From ARK-15 sp038880255 (GTDB taxonomy: Archaea; Thermoplasmatota; Thermoplasmata; Thermoplasmatales; ARK-15): 57,599 nt of DNA. The notes under the pieces were generated by a model. That model worked only from the letters and a program-made list of their open reading frames with translations, searched no databases and was not told the DNA's origin. The stretch lies in the NCBI GenBank assembly GCA_038880255.1, contig JAVZSA010000005.1:1-57599 (forward strand), read 5' to 3'. Shown one piece after another: positions 45,183 to 55,280 of the stretch; positions within the stretch are counted from its first letter, which is position 1; the number at the start of each line of letters is the position of its first letter. The translations under genes and the position numbers were made by a program.

Positions 45183-46448
45183 ATGAGCATTTTAATTAAG
45201 AATGGAACCGTTGTAACACAAAATATGGATAGAAAAATAGTTGAATCAAATATATATATTGAAGATAATTTTATAACTGAAATTGGTAAAAATATTAATC
45301 ATGAAGCTGAATATGTGATTGATGCAAAAAATAAGATAGTTATGCCAGGTTTCATAAATACACATACCCATGTTGGTATGAGTATGTTTAGAGGGGTAAT
45401 AGAGGATATGCAACTTGACAGATTTTTGGAAAAGACATTTGTATTAGATTCAAAAAGAACAGAGGATGAAATTTATTATTCCTCATTACTCTCCATTGCT
45501 GAGATGATTAGGACAGGTACAACATCATTTCTTGATCTATACTATGATGAACATATAATTGCAAGGGCTGTTGAGAAATCTGGTATTAGAGGATTTCTTT
45601 CCTGGGTAACGTTGGATAAAGAATATACAACACAGAAAGGTGATCCATTAAAAAATGCAGAAGAATTTATCTCTTCACATTTAAAAAAGGAAAGGATAAT
45701 ACCTTTGATAGGATTTCAAGGAGTTTATGTATGTTCCGATGAAACACTATTAAAAGGAAAGGAGATTGCTGAAAGGTATGGTGTTTTAATGCATATGCAT
45801 CTCTCTGAAACAAGAAAAGAGGTTTATGATTATTTAAAGAAAAAGAACAAAAGACCTGTTGAACATCTAAAAGAAATCAATTTTTTGAATAATAATTTAA
45901 TTTCTGCTCATAATGTTTGGCTTACTATAAGGGAGATAGATTATCTTGCACTTAGTGGTGTAAATGTTTCTCACAATCCAGTTAGTAATATGAAGCTTGG
46001 AACAGGTGGTGCATCTCCAATTATTGAAATGATGAATAGAAAAGTTAATGTTACCCTTGGCACAGATAGTGTGGTGACAAATAATAATTTAGATATGTTT
46101 GATGTTATGAAAACTACAGGACTAATGCATAAAAATGAGAGATGGGATGCGTCTATTTTAAATTCTCAGGAAATATTGGATTTTGCAACGATTAATGGTG
46201 CTAAAGCGTTAAAACTCTCACATATTTTAGGTTCAATAGAGGAAGGAAAATTGGCAGATATAATTGTGGTGGATCCCTTCCCAAGTGCAATTCCCTTTAG
46301 AAAAGAGAATATTATTCCAAACATTGTTTATGGGCTAAAGGGTTTAAATGTGACGCATACTATTGTAGATGGTAAATTGCTTATGGATTCAGAAAAAATA
46401 ACTTCATTTGATGTTAATGAAGTACTTTCATTTATGGAAAAAATTTAA
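45183..46448 (+). CDS. mtaD: Amidohydrolase, MTA/SAH deaminase-like (MtaD)
   Basis: The 421-residue TIM-barrel enzyme has MPGFINTHTHVGMSMFRG (zinc HTH), MHMHLSETRKEV, SAHNVWL, VSHNPVSNMKLGTGGASP and TDSVVTNNNLDMF, all as in MTA/SAH deaminases of thermophiles. It deaminates the adenosine moiety of methylthioadenosine or S-adenosylhomocysteine. The window also has MTAP. The stop overlaps the convergent M20 gene by 4 bases. Confidence 0.88.
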   Translation: MSILIKNGTVVTQNMDRKIVESNIYIEDNFITEIGKNINHEAEYVIDAKNKIVMPGFINTHTHVGMSMFRGVIEDMQLDRFLEKTFVLDSKRTEDEIYYSSLLSIAEMIRTGTTSFLDLYYDEHIIARAVEKSGIRGFLSWVTLDKEYTTQKGDPLKNAEEFISSHLKKERIIPLIGFQGVYVCSDETLLKGKEIAERYGVLMHMHLSETRKEVYDYLKKKNKRPVEHLKEINFLNNNLISAHNVWLTIREIDYLALSGVNVSHNPVSNMKLGTGGASPIIEMMNRKVNVTLGTDSVVTNNNLDMFDVMKTTGLMHKNERWDASILNSQEILDFATINGAKALKLSHILGSIEEGKLADIIVVDPFPSAIPFRKENIIPNIVYGLKGLNVTHTIVDGKLLMDSEKITSFDVNEVLSFMEKI

Positions 46449-47650
46449 GAAGAGAAAATTTGCGCAAAAACAATAGCATCATTAATAAGGTTCTCTATTT
46501 TACAATATTCATTTGGACTATGTTCCACAGGATCGAGCGTTGACCAAACAACTGCTGGATAGCCTTTTCTTCTCAATATTGCAGCACAAGTCCCACCGCC
46601 AATTCCCACCAATTTCGGTTCAATTTTTCTTTTTTCCCTTAAAGTTTTTAAAAGTTTTTGTACAACTTCAGAATTTTTGTCCGTTGTACCTGCACTGTCC
46701 GCCCTTTGTAAAATATTAAAATCAATTTTTGCGCCTGTATATTTTTCCTCTCTTGCACAAATTTTTTTAATATCATCAATTACAGAATCTATGGAATATG
46801 AAGGCAAAATCCTGCAATCAAAATAGAACACATCTTTACCTGGTATGGTATTGACATTTGGAACATTTGCTTCCTTCTTTGTTGGTTCAAATGTAGAATA
46901 GGGTGGAATAAATAAATCATCAATTTTGTTGTATTTTTTATGCAATTTTTCATCTATTTTTCTCGCCAAATCAATTCCAATCCTATGTGCATTTAAACTT
47001 AAATCTGGTCTTGATGCATGTCCTTGTTTACCATTTACAATGATTGAAAACCAAAGAATACCCTTTTCAGATATTTCTACCTCAGTCCCATCTTCATTTC
47101 CAGAATCAGGGACAAGAAATTCATCTTTATCTCCAAATTTATAATTGTTTATAACGTATTCCAGACCATATTTACTACCCATTTCTTCATCAGATACAAA
47201 TATTAAACCAATTGAATTCTTTGGTTTTATTCCAGATATTTTTATTGCTTTAAATGCATATAAAGCTCCTACTAGGCTTTGGCCATTGTCTTCACTTCCT
47301 CTTCCATAAATTTTTCCATCCTTCACATAGGCTACAAATGGATCGTGCTCCCATAAAGATCTATCACCTTCTGGAACTGTATCCATGTGTGCCACAATCC
47401 ATATGGTTTTTTCTTTATTTTCACCATACATCTTTGCAATTATGTTTGGTCTTACAAATCCATTTTCATCCTTTGCATCTACCCTCTCAATCAAATCTGG
47501 GCCAATTTCCATTATTTTTTTCTCGAGAAACTCAGCCCTTTCCAGTTCACCCTTACCTCCAGAGCTAGGACTTATGGCAACAATCGATATCATATCCATT
47601 AAAGTTTTAACCATTTCATCCTTCATAGAGATTAAAACATCTTCAACCAT
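46445..47650 (-). CDS. M20-family metallopeptidase (ArgE/DapE-like)
   Basis: About 401 residues from ATG 47650 (GTG-type codons upstream would add three residues). The zinc motifs are VAHMDTVPEG, GRGSEDNGQSL, VSDEEMGSKYG and PDSGNEDGTEVEISEKG; the lid domain has GKQGHASRPDLSLNAH; GGGTCAA and VEHSPNEY occur near the end. The family removes N-acyl groups or cleaves short peptides. It overlaps the Trm112-like gene by a few bases at the end of the sdh operon, which suggests co-transcription with it. Different from the M20 protein in the racemase operon. Confidence 0.88.
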   Translation of the reverse strand: MVEDVLISMKDEMVKTLMDMISIVAISPSSGGKGELERAEFLEKKIMEIGPDLIERVDAKDENGFVRPNIIAKMYGENKEKTIWIVAHMDTVPEGDRSLWEHDPFVAYVKDGKIYGRGSEDNGQSLVGALYAFKAIKISGIKPKNSIGLIFVSDEEMGSKYGLEYVINNYKFGDKDEFLVPDSGNEDGTEVEISEKGILWFSIIVNGKQGHASRPDLSLNAHRIGIDLARKIDEKLHKKYNKIDDLFIPPYSTFEPTKKEANVPNVNTIPGKDVFYFDCRILPSYSIDSVIDDIKKICAREEKYTGAKIDFNILQRADSAGTTDKNSEVVQKLLKTLREKRKIEPKLVGIGGGTCAAILRRKGYPAVVWSTLDPVEHSPNEYCKIENLINDAIVFAQIFSS

Positions 47651-47837
47651 TTTTCTCACCTAATTCTGGAAGGAGCATTGGAATCCCCTCCTCAATTTTA
47701 TATTTCCTTCCACATTTTTTACATATTAATGTTCCTCTTATTATTTCCTCCTTTTCTTCACTTACTTCCAAATCAAACTCTCCTAAGCATACAGGACATC
47801 TCAGTATTTCTAGGATTTCCTTTTTCATCCTATACAC
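47643..47837 (-). CDS. Trm112-like zinc-ribbon protein
   Basis: About 61-64 residues: EILEILRCPVCLGEFDLE ... LICKKCGRKYKIEEGIPMLLPE. This is the Trm112/YcaR pattern, with two CxxC pairs binding zinc and the Ile-Pro-x-Leu end. Archaeal Trm112 is an activator of several SAM-dependent methyltransferases. It starts (GTG 47837 or ATG 47828) just after the sdhD stop and overlaps the M20 gene. Confidence 0.85.
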   Translation of the reverse strand: MYRMKKEILEILRCPVCLGEFDLEVSEEKEEIIRGTLICKKCGRKYKIEEGIPMLLPELGEKNG

Positions 47838-47840
47838 TTT

Positions 47841-48200
47841 TTAAGCAGTTCCGATAATGGAGTATAGTAACCAGATTGCGTAAATTATTGTTATAATAGC
47901 AATTATCCAGAATATTATGTTCAAAAGTTTTATTTTCTTGACTCCCATATCCAATATAATGCCTCTAAGTCCATTAAGCCCATGGTATGTAACAGAAATT
48001 ATGAAAACTATGTAGAATGCCTGCCACCAAGGATCTTGTAGTCTTTCAAGTATTTTTTGGAATAATATATTATTTAATCCATATGCGTGGGCAATTATGA
48101 GATGAACACCTAAGAAAAATACCATAAAAATTGCAGTTATTAGTTGGAAAAGCCAGGCGATAGGTTCCATTCTTTTTTTAACACTTTCATTGAAAGACAT
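47841..48200 (-). CDS. sdhD: Succinate dehydrogenase membrane subunit (SdhD-like)
   Basis: 119 residues with three membrane helices. LVF-type His residues occur in FFLGVHLIIAHAYG and VTYHGLNGLRGIILDMG; the second matches the heme/quinone helix of the Sdh anchor family. It anchors SdhAB with SdhC. It begins right at the end of sdhC. Confidence 0.85.
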   Translation of the reverse strand: MSFNESVKKRMEPIAWLFQLITAIFMVFFLGVHLIIAHAYGLNNILFQKILERLQDPWWQAFYIVFIISVTYHGLNGLRGIILDMGVKKIKLLNIIFWIIAIITIIYAIWLLYSIIGTA

Positions 48201-48590
48201 TTAAGCACCCCCTATAAAGTTTGATACCACAAGGTATGTGAGCAATATCCAGCCAATTAAACCGAGTACCATCATTATCCAGAAAAATATCTTTCTTTTC
48301 CTTGTTCCTATACCGAATTCCTGTACTACCAATCGGATACCATTAGCACCATGATAAAATATTACAAGAAACAGGAGAATATCTAGAACAATAAATGGAG
48401 GTGATTCAACTGTAGCGAGGAAATTTTTGTAGGCAAGACCACCATTCAAAAGTTGTGATAGAGCAGCTAAATGAATATAAAGGTAAAGAAGTATAACGAG
48501 ACCTGTCAACCTATGTAATATGAAAGCTATACCACTTTGAAGATGCCTTCCCTTTATATTTATCCAGTTTAGAGAATCCTTAAATGACAT
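48201..48590 (-). CDS. sdhC: Succinate dehydrogenase cytochrome b subunit (SdhC-like)
   Basis: 129 residues with three membrane helices. The family signature (S)GIAFILHRLTGLVILLYLYIHLAAL carries the Ser/His/Arg/Thr-Gly motif and heme-ligand His residues, followed by FYHGANGIRLVVQEFG. It binds heme b and the quinone site with SdhD. The stop of sdhB overlaps its ATG by one base (TAATG). Confidence 0.88.
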   Translation of the reverse strand: MSFKDSLNWINIKGRHLQSGIAFILHRLTGLVILLYLYIHLAALSQLLNGGLAYKNFLATVESPPFIVLDILLFLVIFYHGANGIRLVVQEFGIGTRKRKIFFWIMMVLGLIGWILLTYLVVSNFIGGA

Positions 48591-49312
48591 TATTTATTCA
48601 CCCCTACTTTAAAAATTTTCTTAATTTCATAAACTGCAGACTGTACCTTTAATTTTTGAATCGCACCAGCCGGATCAATATCCTTTGGGCATGCTTCAGA
48701 ACATTCTGAGGAGAAATGGCATCTCCAGCAACCCTCAGTATCACTTACAACAGCGAGTCTTAAATTTTTACCTTGATCCCTACTATCAGCATTGAACCTA
48801 TAGGCAGCTGCAAGTGCTGCAGGCCCTAAATAAAATGGATCACTTATTGCAACTGGACATGCAGCAACACATGCCCCACACTTTATGCATAATGTAAATT
48901 GTTTATATTTTGCAAGTTGTTCAGGTGACTGAAGTATTTGGCCTTCAGGAACATTATCCCTGATCAAATAGGGCTTAACACTCTCGTGTTTTTTGAAGAA
49001 ATCATCAAAATCCACAACAAGATCCCTGATCCACTTATATCCTTTTAATGGTTCTAATGTAATCACCTTTTTTCCAATTGTTTTTATTTGTGTGGAACAG
49101 GCAGTTCTTGGGAAATTGTTCACCATTATTGCACAGGAGCCACACACCTCCATCCTACATGAAGCCCTAAAGGAGAGGGTGCGATCAATATTATCCCTAA
49201 TATAATATAGTGCATCAAGGATTGTTGTTCCATTCTCCACCGGCACTTCATATTCCTTATATTCCCATTTTTCAGGTGTACCTTTTTTTATCCTAAAAAT
49301 TATTTTTTCCAT
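48590..49312 (-). CDS. sdhB: Succinate dehydrogenase iron-sulfur subunit
   Basis: 240 residues with three Fe-S cluster motifs: SCRMEVCGSCAIMVNN...C ([2Fe-2S]), CIKCGACVAACPV ([4Fe-4S]) and CWRCHFSSECSEACPKDIDP ([3Fe-4S] or [4Fe-4S]). The last has the normal C-x5-C-x3-CP plus an extra Cys just before WRC. It passes electrons from SdhA to the membrane subunits. A good SD (GAGGTGA) precedes ATG 49312. Confidence 0.92.
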   Translation of the reverse strand: MEKIIFRIKKGTPEKWEYKEYEVPVENGTTILDALYYIRDNIDRTLSFRASCRMEVCGSCAIMVNNFPRTACSTQIKTIGKKVITLEPLKGYKWIRDLVVDFDDFFKKHESVKPYLIRDNVPEGQILQSPEQLAKYKQFTLCIKCGACVAACPVAISDPFYLGPAALAAAYRFNADSRDQGKNLRLAVVSDTEGCWRCHFSSECSEACPKDIDPAGAIQKLKVQSAVYEIKKIFKVGVNK

Positions 49313-49321
49313 AAAATCACC

Positions 49322-51022
49322 TCAATATTTTCTCTCCTCAGGCTTCCACTTTGTAACTCTCACTGGGATATAGCTCAATGAAATTTCGCCATTTACTTTT
49401 TGTGCAATTGTATGTTTCATCCAATTTACATCATCTCTCTTTGGATAATCTGTTCTATAATGCGCTCCTCTACTCTCTTTTCTTGCAATTGCGCCCAGGA
49501 TAACTACCTCAGCCACCTCTAAAAGATTATCAAGTTCAAGATATGTGAATAAGTTTGTATTATAGTTCATAATTCTATCTTCAACATATACATTCTTAAA
49601 CCTTTCCTGCAAAGATTTAACAACCTTTAAAGCATCCAAAAGGTCCTTTTCATTTCTAAATATTCCTACCTTTTCGTGCATTGTTTCATTCAATTCTCTT
49701 CTCAATAAGGGTACAGTTTCATTCCCCCTTTCCTTAAATGCTTCAACGTATATTCTATTTTCTTCGGATTTTACCTTTTCCATATTTAGTTCATTCATCG
49801 ATGCCTTTTGAACATATTGTGCAGCTACCCTGCCAGAAATATCACCAAAAACAAGACATTCTGCAGTGGAATTCGAACCTAGTCTGTTCGCTCCATGGAT
49901 ACTTATGCAAGAAGCCTCACCTGAAGTAAATATTCCCTTAACAGGTGTTTGTGTATCATTATCTGCATGTATACCACCCATTGTATAATGGGCTGCAGGC
50001 CTTACAGGAATAGGTTCATCCTTTGGATCGATACCATTGAATTTTATTGCAATATCCCTTATTGCAGGTAATCTTTCCTTTATCTTTGCATCACCAAGAT
50101 GTCTTAAGTCAAGTAAAAGGTAAGGCCCCCATGGTCCTGTAAATCCTCTTCCTTCTTGAATTTCCCACATCATGGATCTTGATACCACATCCCTCGGTGC
50201 AAGTTCCATCTTTTGTGGTGCATATTTTTGCATAAATCTTTCATTCTTATTGTTTAGTAAATATCCACCTTCACCCCTTGCCCCTTCCGTAATCAGAATC
50301 CCAGATGGAACCAGACCTGTTGGATGAAATTGTATAAACTCCATATCCTTTAATTGCATACCTGCTTTCAAAGCCATAGCTGCACCATCACCAGTAACTG
50401 TATGGGAATATGTCGTAAATGAATAAAGCCTTCCAAGACCTCCAGTAGCAATTATTAATCCCTTACCCTGAAAAACTACAAATTCGCCATTTTTCATGTT
50501 TATTGCAGTGAGCCCAGAGAAACCATTTTTATCCAAGATAATGGAGGTGACAAAAAATTCCTGATATCGCTCAACATTCTCATAAATAAGTAATCTTTCA
50601 TAGAGTGTATGTAATAAATGGAATCCAGTCCTATCTGCAGCATATGTAGCTCTTGGGAAACTATGTCCACCAAATGGCCTTTGAGCAATCCTTCCATCTG
50701 GTAACCTACTCCAAGGGCATCCCCAGTGATCAAGATCTAATACTTCCTTTGGCATTGTTCTAACAAAAATTTCAACAGCATCCTGATCTGCAAGATAGTC
50801 ACTCCCTTTTATTGTATCATAGGCATGGAGATCGTAACTATCCCCCTCATACAGGACTGCAGCAGTACCTCCTTCAGCAGCTACAGAATGTGATCTTAAG
50901 AAAAAAAGCTTTGAAATAACTGCTATTTTTAAATTTTTGTCCGTTTCTGCTGCGGATATCGCTGCCCTTAAACCTGCCAATCCAGCACCCAATATCAATA
51001 AATCAGATTTTATTACCTCCAT
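49322..51022 (-). CDS. sdhA: Succinate dehydrogenase flavoprotein subunit
   Basis: 566 residues. FAD-binding LLILGAGLAGLRAAI, the His for covalent FAD in FLRSHSVAAEGGTAA, catalytic region FIQFHPTGLVPSGILITEGARGEGG, substrate HYTMGGI and GEASCISIHGANRLGSNSTAECLVFG are present. The enzyme oxidises succinate to fumarate and feeds the quinone pool. It is the first gene of sdhABCD; a GAGGTAG SD precedes ATG 51022. Confidence 0.94.
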   Translation of the reverse strand: MEVIKSDLLILGAGLAGLRAAISAAETDKNLKIAVISKLFFLRSHSVAAEGGTAAVLYEGDSYDLHAYDTIKGSDYLADQDAVEIFVRTMPKEVLDLDHWGCPWSRLPDGRIAQRPFGGHSFPRATYAADRTGFHLLHTLYERLLIYENVERYQEFFVTSIILDKNGFSGLTAINMKNGEFVVFQGKGLIIATGGLGRLYSFTTYSHTVTGDGAAMALKAGMQLKDMEFIQFHPTGLVPSGILITEGARGEGGYLLNNKNERFMQKYAPQKMELAPRDVVSRSMMWEIQEGRGFTGPWGPYLLLDLRHLGDAKIKERLPAIRDIAIKFNGIDPKDEPIPVRPAAHYTMGGIHADNDTQTPVKGIFTSGEASCISIHGANRLGSNSTAECLVFGDISGRVAAQYVQKASMNELNMEKVKSEENRIYVEAFKERGNETVPLLRRELNETMHEKVGIFRNEKDLLDALKVVKSLQERFKNVYVEDRIMNYNTNLFTYLELDNLLEVAEVVILGAIARKESRGAHYRTDYPKRDDVNWMKHTIAQKVNGEISLSYIPVRVTKWKPEERKY

Positions 51023-51081
51023 GGAATCTACCTCTTTTGGATAATGGATGAATAGAAATACAATATTTAAATAATTCGAGT

Positions 51082-51933
51082 TTATTCTTCAAATTCCATG
51101 TTCACTGTTTTCTCCCCTTTTTTATACAGATCTTTCCTATGTGCCTCAAGCATATTAATTTCTTCGCCATTCATTTCAGCATATGTAAAAACATTTCCAT
51201 TCTTGTAAACATCATTCAACCTTTCTCTGTAATTAAGATCTCTCAGCAAATGATGATCTATAATTACTTTGTCAATTTCCTTTACAATTCTTTTAAGGTT
51301 AGAGATTGTTCTTTCTAAATCCATCTGTGAGAATCTATAACCTAGAAAATATGTTGGAGGGCCATCAATCACTACTAAATCTGGTGATTCAGAAATAATA
51401 TAATCAGCTACGGACTCCACAATTGGTCCTTCAACATCCGATGTGAACAACAGTTTTAAATCCTTTTCCACAGAAACAGAAATAACATAACCAAGCCTGG
51501 AATTTTCATTACCATGGTGAAAAGGATTCGAAAATTTAATTTTTGTATTTTCAATTTCAAATTCTTTTCCGTCTGCTATCTCATAGTTTTTCACAATTTG
51601 TGTAAAATATTCCGCTCTTATTTTTTGGCTTCTGTTAATAAAATTCATAGGATCCTTGATAAATAATCTTTTATTTTTATAAAAATTTTCATTAGGGTCA
51701 TAATGATCATAATGGTAATGTGTTATAATTAAAACATCAGATTTTTTTGCATATTCTCTAATTTTCTTTTTATATTCCAAAAGCTTTGAATATTCAATTT
51801 CTGTTGGCCTTAATCCATATCTGTATGGGCCAAGAGATGCTGATGGATCTATTATTATTTTTATACCAGAATCAATAAATAATGCCATTGATCTGACACC
51901 CTGAGAATCGGAGCATAGAAATTCGAATTTCAT
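51082..51933 (-). CDS. UPF0282-type metallo-beta-lactamase-fold protein
   Basis: About 283 residues from the preferred ATG at 51933 (MKFEFLCSDSQGVRSMA), which matches the common UPF0282 start 'MkveflgsesmGvRSma'; 51972 would add a basic tail. Metal motif ITHYHYDHYDP, then FSNPFHHGNENSRLGYV, FTSDVEGP and VIDHHLLRDLNYRE. Function not established; the family is widespread in archaea. It ends 59 bases before sdhA and is divergent from the UbiB gene. Confidence 0.85.
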   Translation of the reverse strand: MKFEFLCSDSQGVRSMALFIDSGIKIIIDPSASLGPYRYGLRPTEIEYSKLLEYKKKIREYAKKSDVLIITHYHYDHYDPNENFYKNKRLFIKDPMNFINRSQKIRAEYFTQIVKNYEIADGKEFEIENTKIKFSNPFHHGNENSRLGYVISVSVEKDLKLLFTSDVEGPIVESVADYIISESPDLVVIDGPPTYFLGYRFSQMDLERTISNLKRIVKEIDKVIIDHHLLRDLNYRERLNDVYKNGNVFTYAEMNGEEINMLEAHRKDLYKKGEKTVNMEFEE

Positions 51934-52014
51934 AATTTTATTAAATAATCTTTTTATTTTATTTTTTCCCATATTTATTTTGATGAAAAGAATTTTAAAT
52001 GATAATTAATTTCA

Positions 52015-53565
52015 ATGAAAATTATGGAAGTTACAAAAAATGAAATAAGGGTACACAAAATTAAAATATATTATTCAGTAGTGCGTTTTCTGCTAATAAT
52101 AAGAAAGGTAAATAAATATGCTAAGTCAAAAAAGAGTGAAAAAATAAAAAAATTGGCAAAGAAAAATGTTAAAATATTTTATAAATTAGGTCCAACATTC
52201 ATTAAGATGGGTCAAATTATCTCCACTAGAGGTGATATGTTTCCTCAAGAATACATTGATATAATGTCAGAACTACAAGACGTGGTGCCTCCAGCTCCAT
52301 TCAATGAAATAAAAGAGGAAATAGAAAAAGAATATGGTAAAAAAATTAATGAAATTTTTGATTACTTTGAAGAAAATCCAATATTTTCTGCCAGTCTTGG
52401 ACAGGTCCATTTTGCTGGTTTAAATGGCAAAAGAATTGTAGTAAAGGTACAAAGGCCAGGAATTAGAAAAAGAGTAAAGTTGGATTTGGCTGCTGTAAAG
52501 AGTATGAAAAATGTTTTTAGAATAATAATGGGGGAGGAATTTGAAATAATGGCAGAAAGAGTATTAACAACATTTGAAAAGAGTATTTATGAAGAAATGG
52601 ATTATAGAAAAGAGGCAAACAATTTATTGGAAATATCAGGTAACCTTTATTCAAGAGAAAATAGGCTTAAAATACCAGGCGTTTATTTAGATCTTGTAAC
52701 AGAAAAGATACTTCCAATGGAATACGTACCTGGTATTAAAATAACAGATGTGGAAAAATTAAAGGAAAAGGGCTTTGACCTGAAGGATCTTGCAGAAAGG
52801 GTAGTAAGCGTTTTTACACAAATGGTTATTAAGGATAACATTTTTCATGCAGATCCACATCCTGGCAACATTTATGTTTCAGAAGATGGATCTTTAATAC
52901 TTTATGATTTTGGTATGGTGGGAAGGCTGGATAGTAAAACAAGAACAAACCTATTTATGCTATATAATGCCCTAATTTCTAAGGATCCAGATAAAATAAT
53001 AGATGCCATGATACGTCTTGATGCTCTAGATCCATATGCAAATAGATGGATAATCAAAAAAGGCATTGCACTTGCACTTAGGTCAATGGAAGGTGAAAAG
53101 ATAACAGATTTGGAGATAAGGGAACTTGTGAATTTAGCCAACAAAATACTTTATGAATTTCCCTTTAGATTGCCAGATAATCTAGCACTTTTTATTAGAA
53201 TGTATGTCTTGATGGAGGGAGTAGCACTCACATTGGATCCTGAATTTAATATGTTAAAATCAATAGGAAACCTTCTTAATTCAAGTGAAATGAAAAGAGA
53301 ATTGTTTTACAATACACTAAATTATGAAATTGATTCAATAATAGAAAATTATAGAACAATAAATAGAATAATAACAAAACTAAATGATTTCCTTGATATT
53401 CAATCTGGAATAGGTAAAAAAAATGATATGAAAGGTTATGATTATATTATTCCTGGATCAATATTTGTTGGGAGTGCTATTCTAGCAATTTACCATCCTG
53501 TAATTTCAATTTTTGGTTTTGTAATATCTGCAGTTCTTTTTGTATATTTTTATTTTAAAAAATGA
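52015..53565 (+). CDS. ABC1/UbiB-family atypical kinase
   Basis: 516 residues. The family KxGQ region GPTFIKMGQIISTRGDMFPQEYIDIMSELQDVVPP, the modified P-loop FSASLGQVHFA, VVKVQRPG, ILPMEYVPG, FHADPHPGNIYV and LYDFGMVGRL are present, with two C-terminal membrane helices (about 475-513). UbiB proteins support quinone biosynthesis or lipid/quinone handling; here a link to the quinone-reducing SDH and SQR enzymes is an inference. ATG 52015 or 52024 is the start. Confidence 0.9.
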   Translation: MKIMEVTKNEIRVHKIKIYYSVVRFLLIIRKVNKYAKSKKSEKIKKLAKKNVKIFYKLGPTFIKMGQIISTRGDMFPQEYIDIMSELQDVVPPAPFNEIKEEIEKEYGKKINEIFDYFEENPIFSASLGQVHFAGLNGKRIVVKVQRPGIRKRVKLDLAAVKSMKNVFRIIMGEEFEIMAERVLTTFEKSIYEEMDYRKEANNLLEISGNLYSRENRLKIPGVYLDLVTEKILPMEYVPGIKITDVEKLKEKGFDLKDLAERVVSVFTQMVIKDNIFHADPHPGNIYVSEDGSLILYDFGMVGRLDSKTRTNLFMLYNALISKDPDKIIDAMIRLDALDPYANRWIIKKGIALALRSMEGEKITDLEIRELVNLANKILYEFPFRLPDNLALFIRMYVLMEGVALTLDPEFNMLKSIGNLLNSSEMKRELFYNTLNYEIDSIIENYRTINRIITKLNDFLDIQSGIGKKNDMKGYDYIIPGSIFVGSAILAIYHPVISIFGFVISAVLFVYFYFKK

Positions 53566-53566
53566 T

Positions 53567-53965
53567 TTATTCTACTTTTATTTTTGCTGCTTTTCCCAAG
53601 GGTACTGTTATGGTAAGAACACCGTTTTCATACTTTGAAGTAGCTTTTTCTTCATCCACATTCACAGGTAAAAGTATTCTTTTATAAAATCTTTCAGGCC
53701 TCTGTGCAGCATGTATAAGCGCCTTTTCACCATAATTTATTTTTCTATTTACTTGAATTTTTAAGTATGCAGAACTTATTTCTAAATTTATATCTTCCTT
53801 TTTAATCCCTGGAAGATCTACGGTGATTATTAAATTTCCTTCAGATTCTACAATATCAATTGGTGGTAAAACAGATTCAAAGAAACCCTTCTTTCTTTCT
53901 GCCATTAACTTTTCCAAATCATTTTTTATATCCTCACTTAGAAATTTCAACCATGTTTCCACCAT
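53567..53965 (-). CDS. Small heat shock protein, Hsp20 family
   Basis: About 132 residues with an alpha-crystallin domain: PPIDIVESEGNLIITVDLPGIKKEDINLEI ... FYKRILLPVNVDEEKATSKYENGVLTITVPLGKAAKIKVE. It is a holdase chaperone that forms oligomers; the C-terminal I/V-x-I/V is KIKV. ATG 53965 is preferred because GGTGA lies at SD distance. It converges on the UbiB gene with a single base between the stops. Confidence 0.92.
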   Translation of the reverse strand: MVETWLKFLSEDIKNDLEKLMAERKKGFFESVLPPIDIVESEGNLIITVDLPGIKKEDINLEISSAYLKIQVNRKINYGEKALIHAAQRPERFYKRILLPVNVDEEKATSKYENGVLTITVPLGKAAKIKVE

Positions 53966-54761
53966 TTCTATCACCAATTCTATTTAACAATGTTTATTAT
54001 TTAATTTTTTTGTATTATCAGTTTATACATAATTCAGCTTTGAGGAATTATAAAATAATATATACTTTATAAAATTACTTGAATAATATTAATTTAAAGA
54101 TATAATTGAAGATTTTCAAATAATGGAAGAAAAATGAAAGAAAAAAATTAAGGTATTATATTCAATTCTTCTGGTGCAATATGAAATAATTTATTAAAGA
54201 AACAAGAAGAATAGGGTAGTGCATATACAAAGATTGGGTGATCTTAATGTAAGGTAAATAGATATAATGCAAATGGATGCAGAAATGATGAAACAAAATA
54301 TTGCAGAAAATAAAGAAAAAATTTTCATATCAGACAAATTAAAAAAATATATAAACAATAAATCCGCGTATAATATGAAAAATATATCGTTTACCAAAAT
54401 GATTATGGAAATTGATCGAAGTTTTATGAAAATAATATTTATGAAACATTTATAGGGTAATTTTATAGATTTCTAAAAAGATAGATAAATACTTTTTTAG
54501 AAGTGGGTAGATTCATAAGGACTATTCATATTTTTATTCTGTGATGCAAAAATAGGACTGAATTTATCGGGGAGAGAATTCATATGTTTTTCTGAGGAAT
54601 TCCCCTTTGATACAAATGTGGTATCTAATATCAAAATAAAGAAGGAAGTTTTATGTCAAGAAAATCTGGGTGATAAACTCTCAAAGCATCATTGTTTATG
54701 AAAACATAGAATATATTAAATGGTAGTAAAGATATATAATATAACTATAAAAATCAAAAAA
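53966..54761. other. Gene-poor stretch upstream of an IS607 relic
   Basis: No gene is firmly supported. A 62-codon plus-strand frame at 54267-54455 (rich in M, K and I) and a fragment around 54530-54700 that reads FCDAKIGLNLSG and EEFPFDTN look like remains of coding sequence, but match no family that I recognise. Confidence 0.35.
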
Positions 54762-55280
54762 ATGCTAAAACTGTTGCGAATATCAAGACCAATACTATAC
54801 AAATATGTTAAAATTAGATTCTGAGAGTCAAAAAATTACTAAATTGTCATTATGATTATCTTTCTAATGTATATAAATTATTGAATCAGAATGTAAAAAG
54901 AGATGTATTTGTAAGAGTATCTATGCATAAACAAAAAAGGGACCTGATTAATCCGATGAAATGCTTAAACAATGTGTATTTAATGATATAAAATAAATGT
55001 TATATTCTCTGATTTTGCATCAGGTATATCATTTGAAAAAAGAAAAGCATTTTTTGAATTATTGAATGAAGTAATTGACCATAATGTTGAAAAGGTTATT
55101 ATAGCATACAAAGATAGATTGATTATATTCGAATTTGAACTGTTTAATCATTTATTTAATCTGTTTGGAACTGAAATTGTTGTAATGCCCAGCGGGCAAT
55201 AAAAAATAGATACAGAAAAGAATTTTGAAGAGATAATATCACTTTCACAATGTTATTCAATGGAATTCAGCAGTAAATGA
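54762..55280 (+). pseudogene. Broken serine recombinase (IS607 TnpA/OrfA-like)
   Basis: An ATG at 54762 opens MLKLLRISRPILYKYVK, the MerR-like HTH opening of IS607-type recombinases, then stops. Further fragments read VFVRVSMHKQKRDLI (catalytic 'YaRVSs..Q..dl'), SDFASGISFEKRKAF, IAYKDRLIIFEFELFNHLF and FGTEIVVM, which follow the order and spacing of the IS607 resolvase domain. At least three stops or frameshifts separate the blocks. The last block ends with TGA at 55278-55280, overlapping the putative tnpB start. Confidence 0.7.

Noticed and set aside
54267..54455. 62-codon plus-strand frame
   Set aside because: Low-complexity M/K/I/N sequence, no SD or motif. Kept only as part of a gene-poor stretch.
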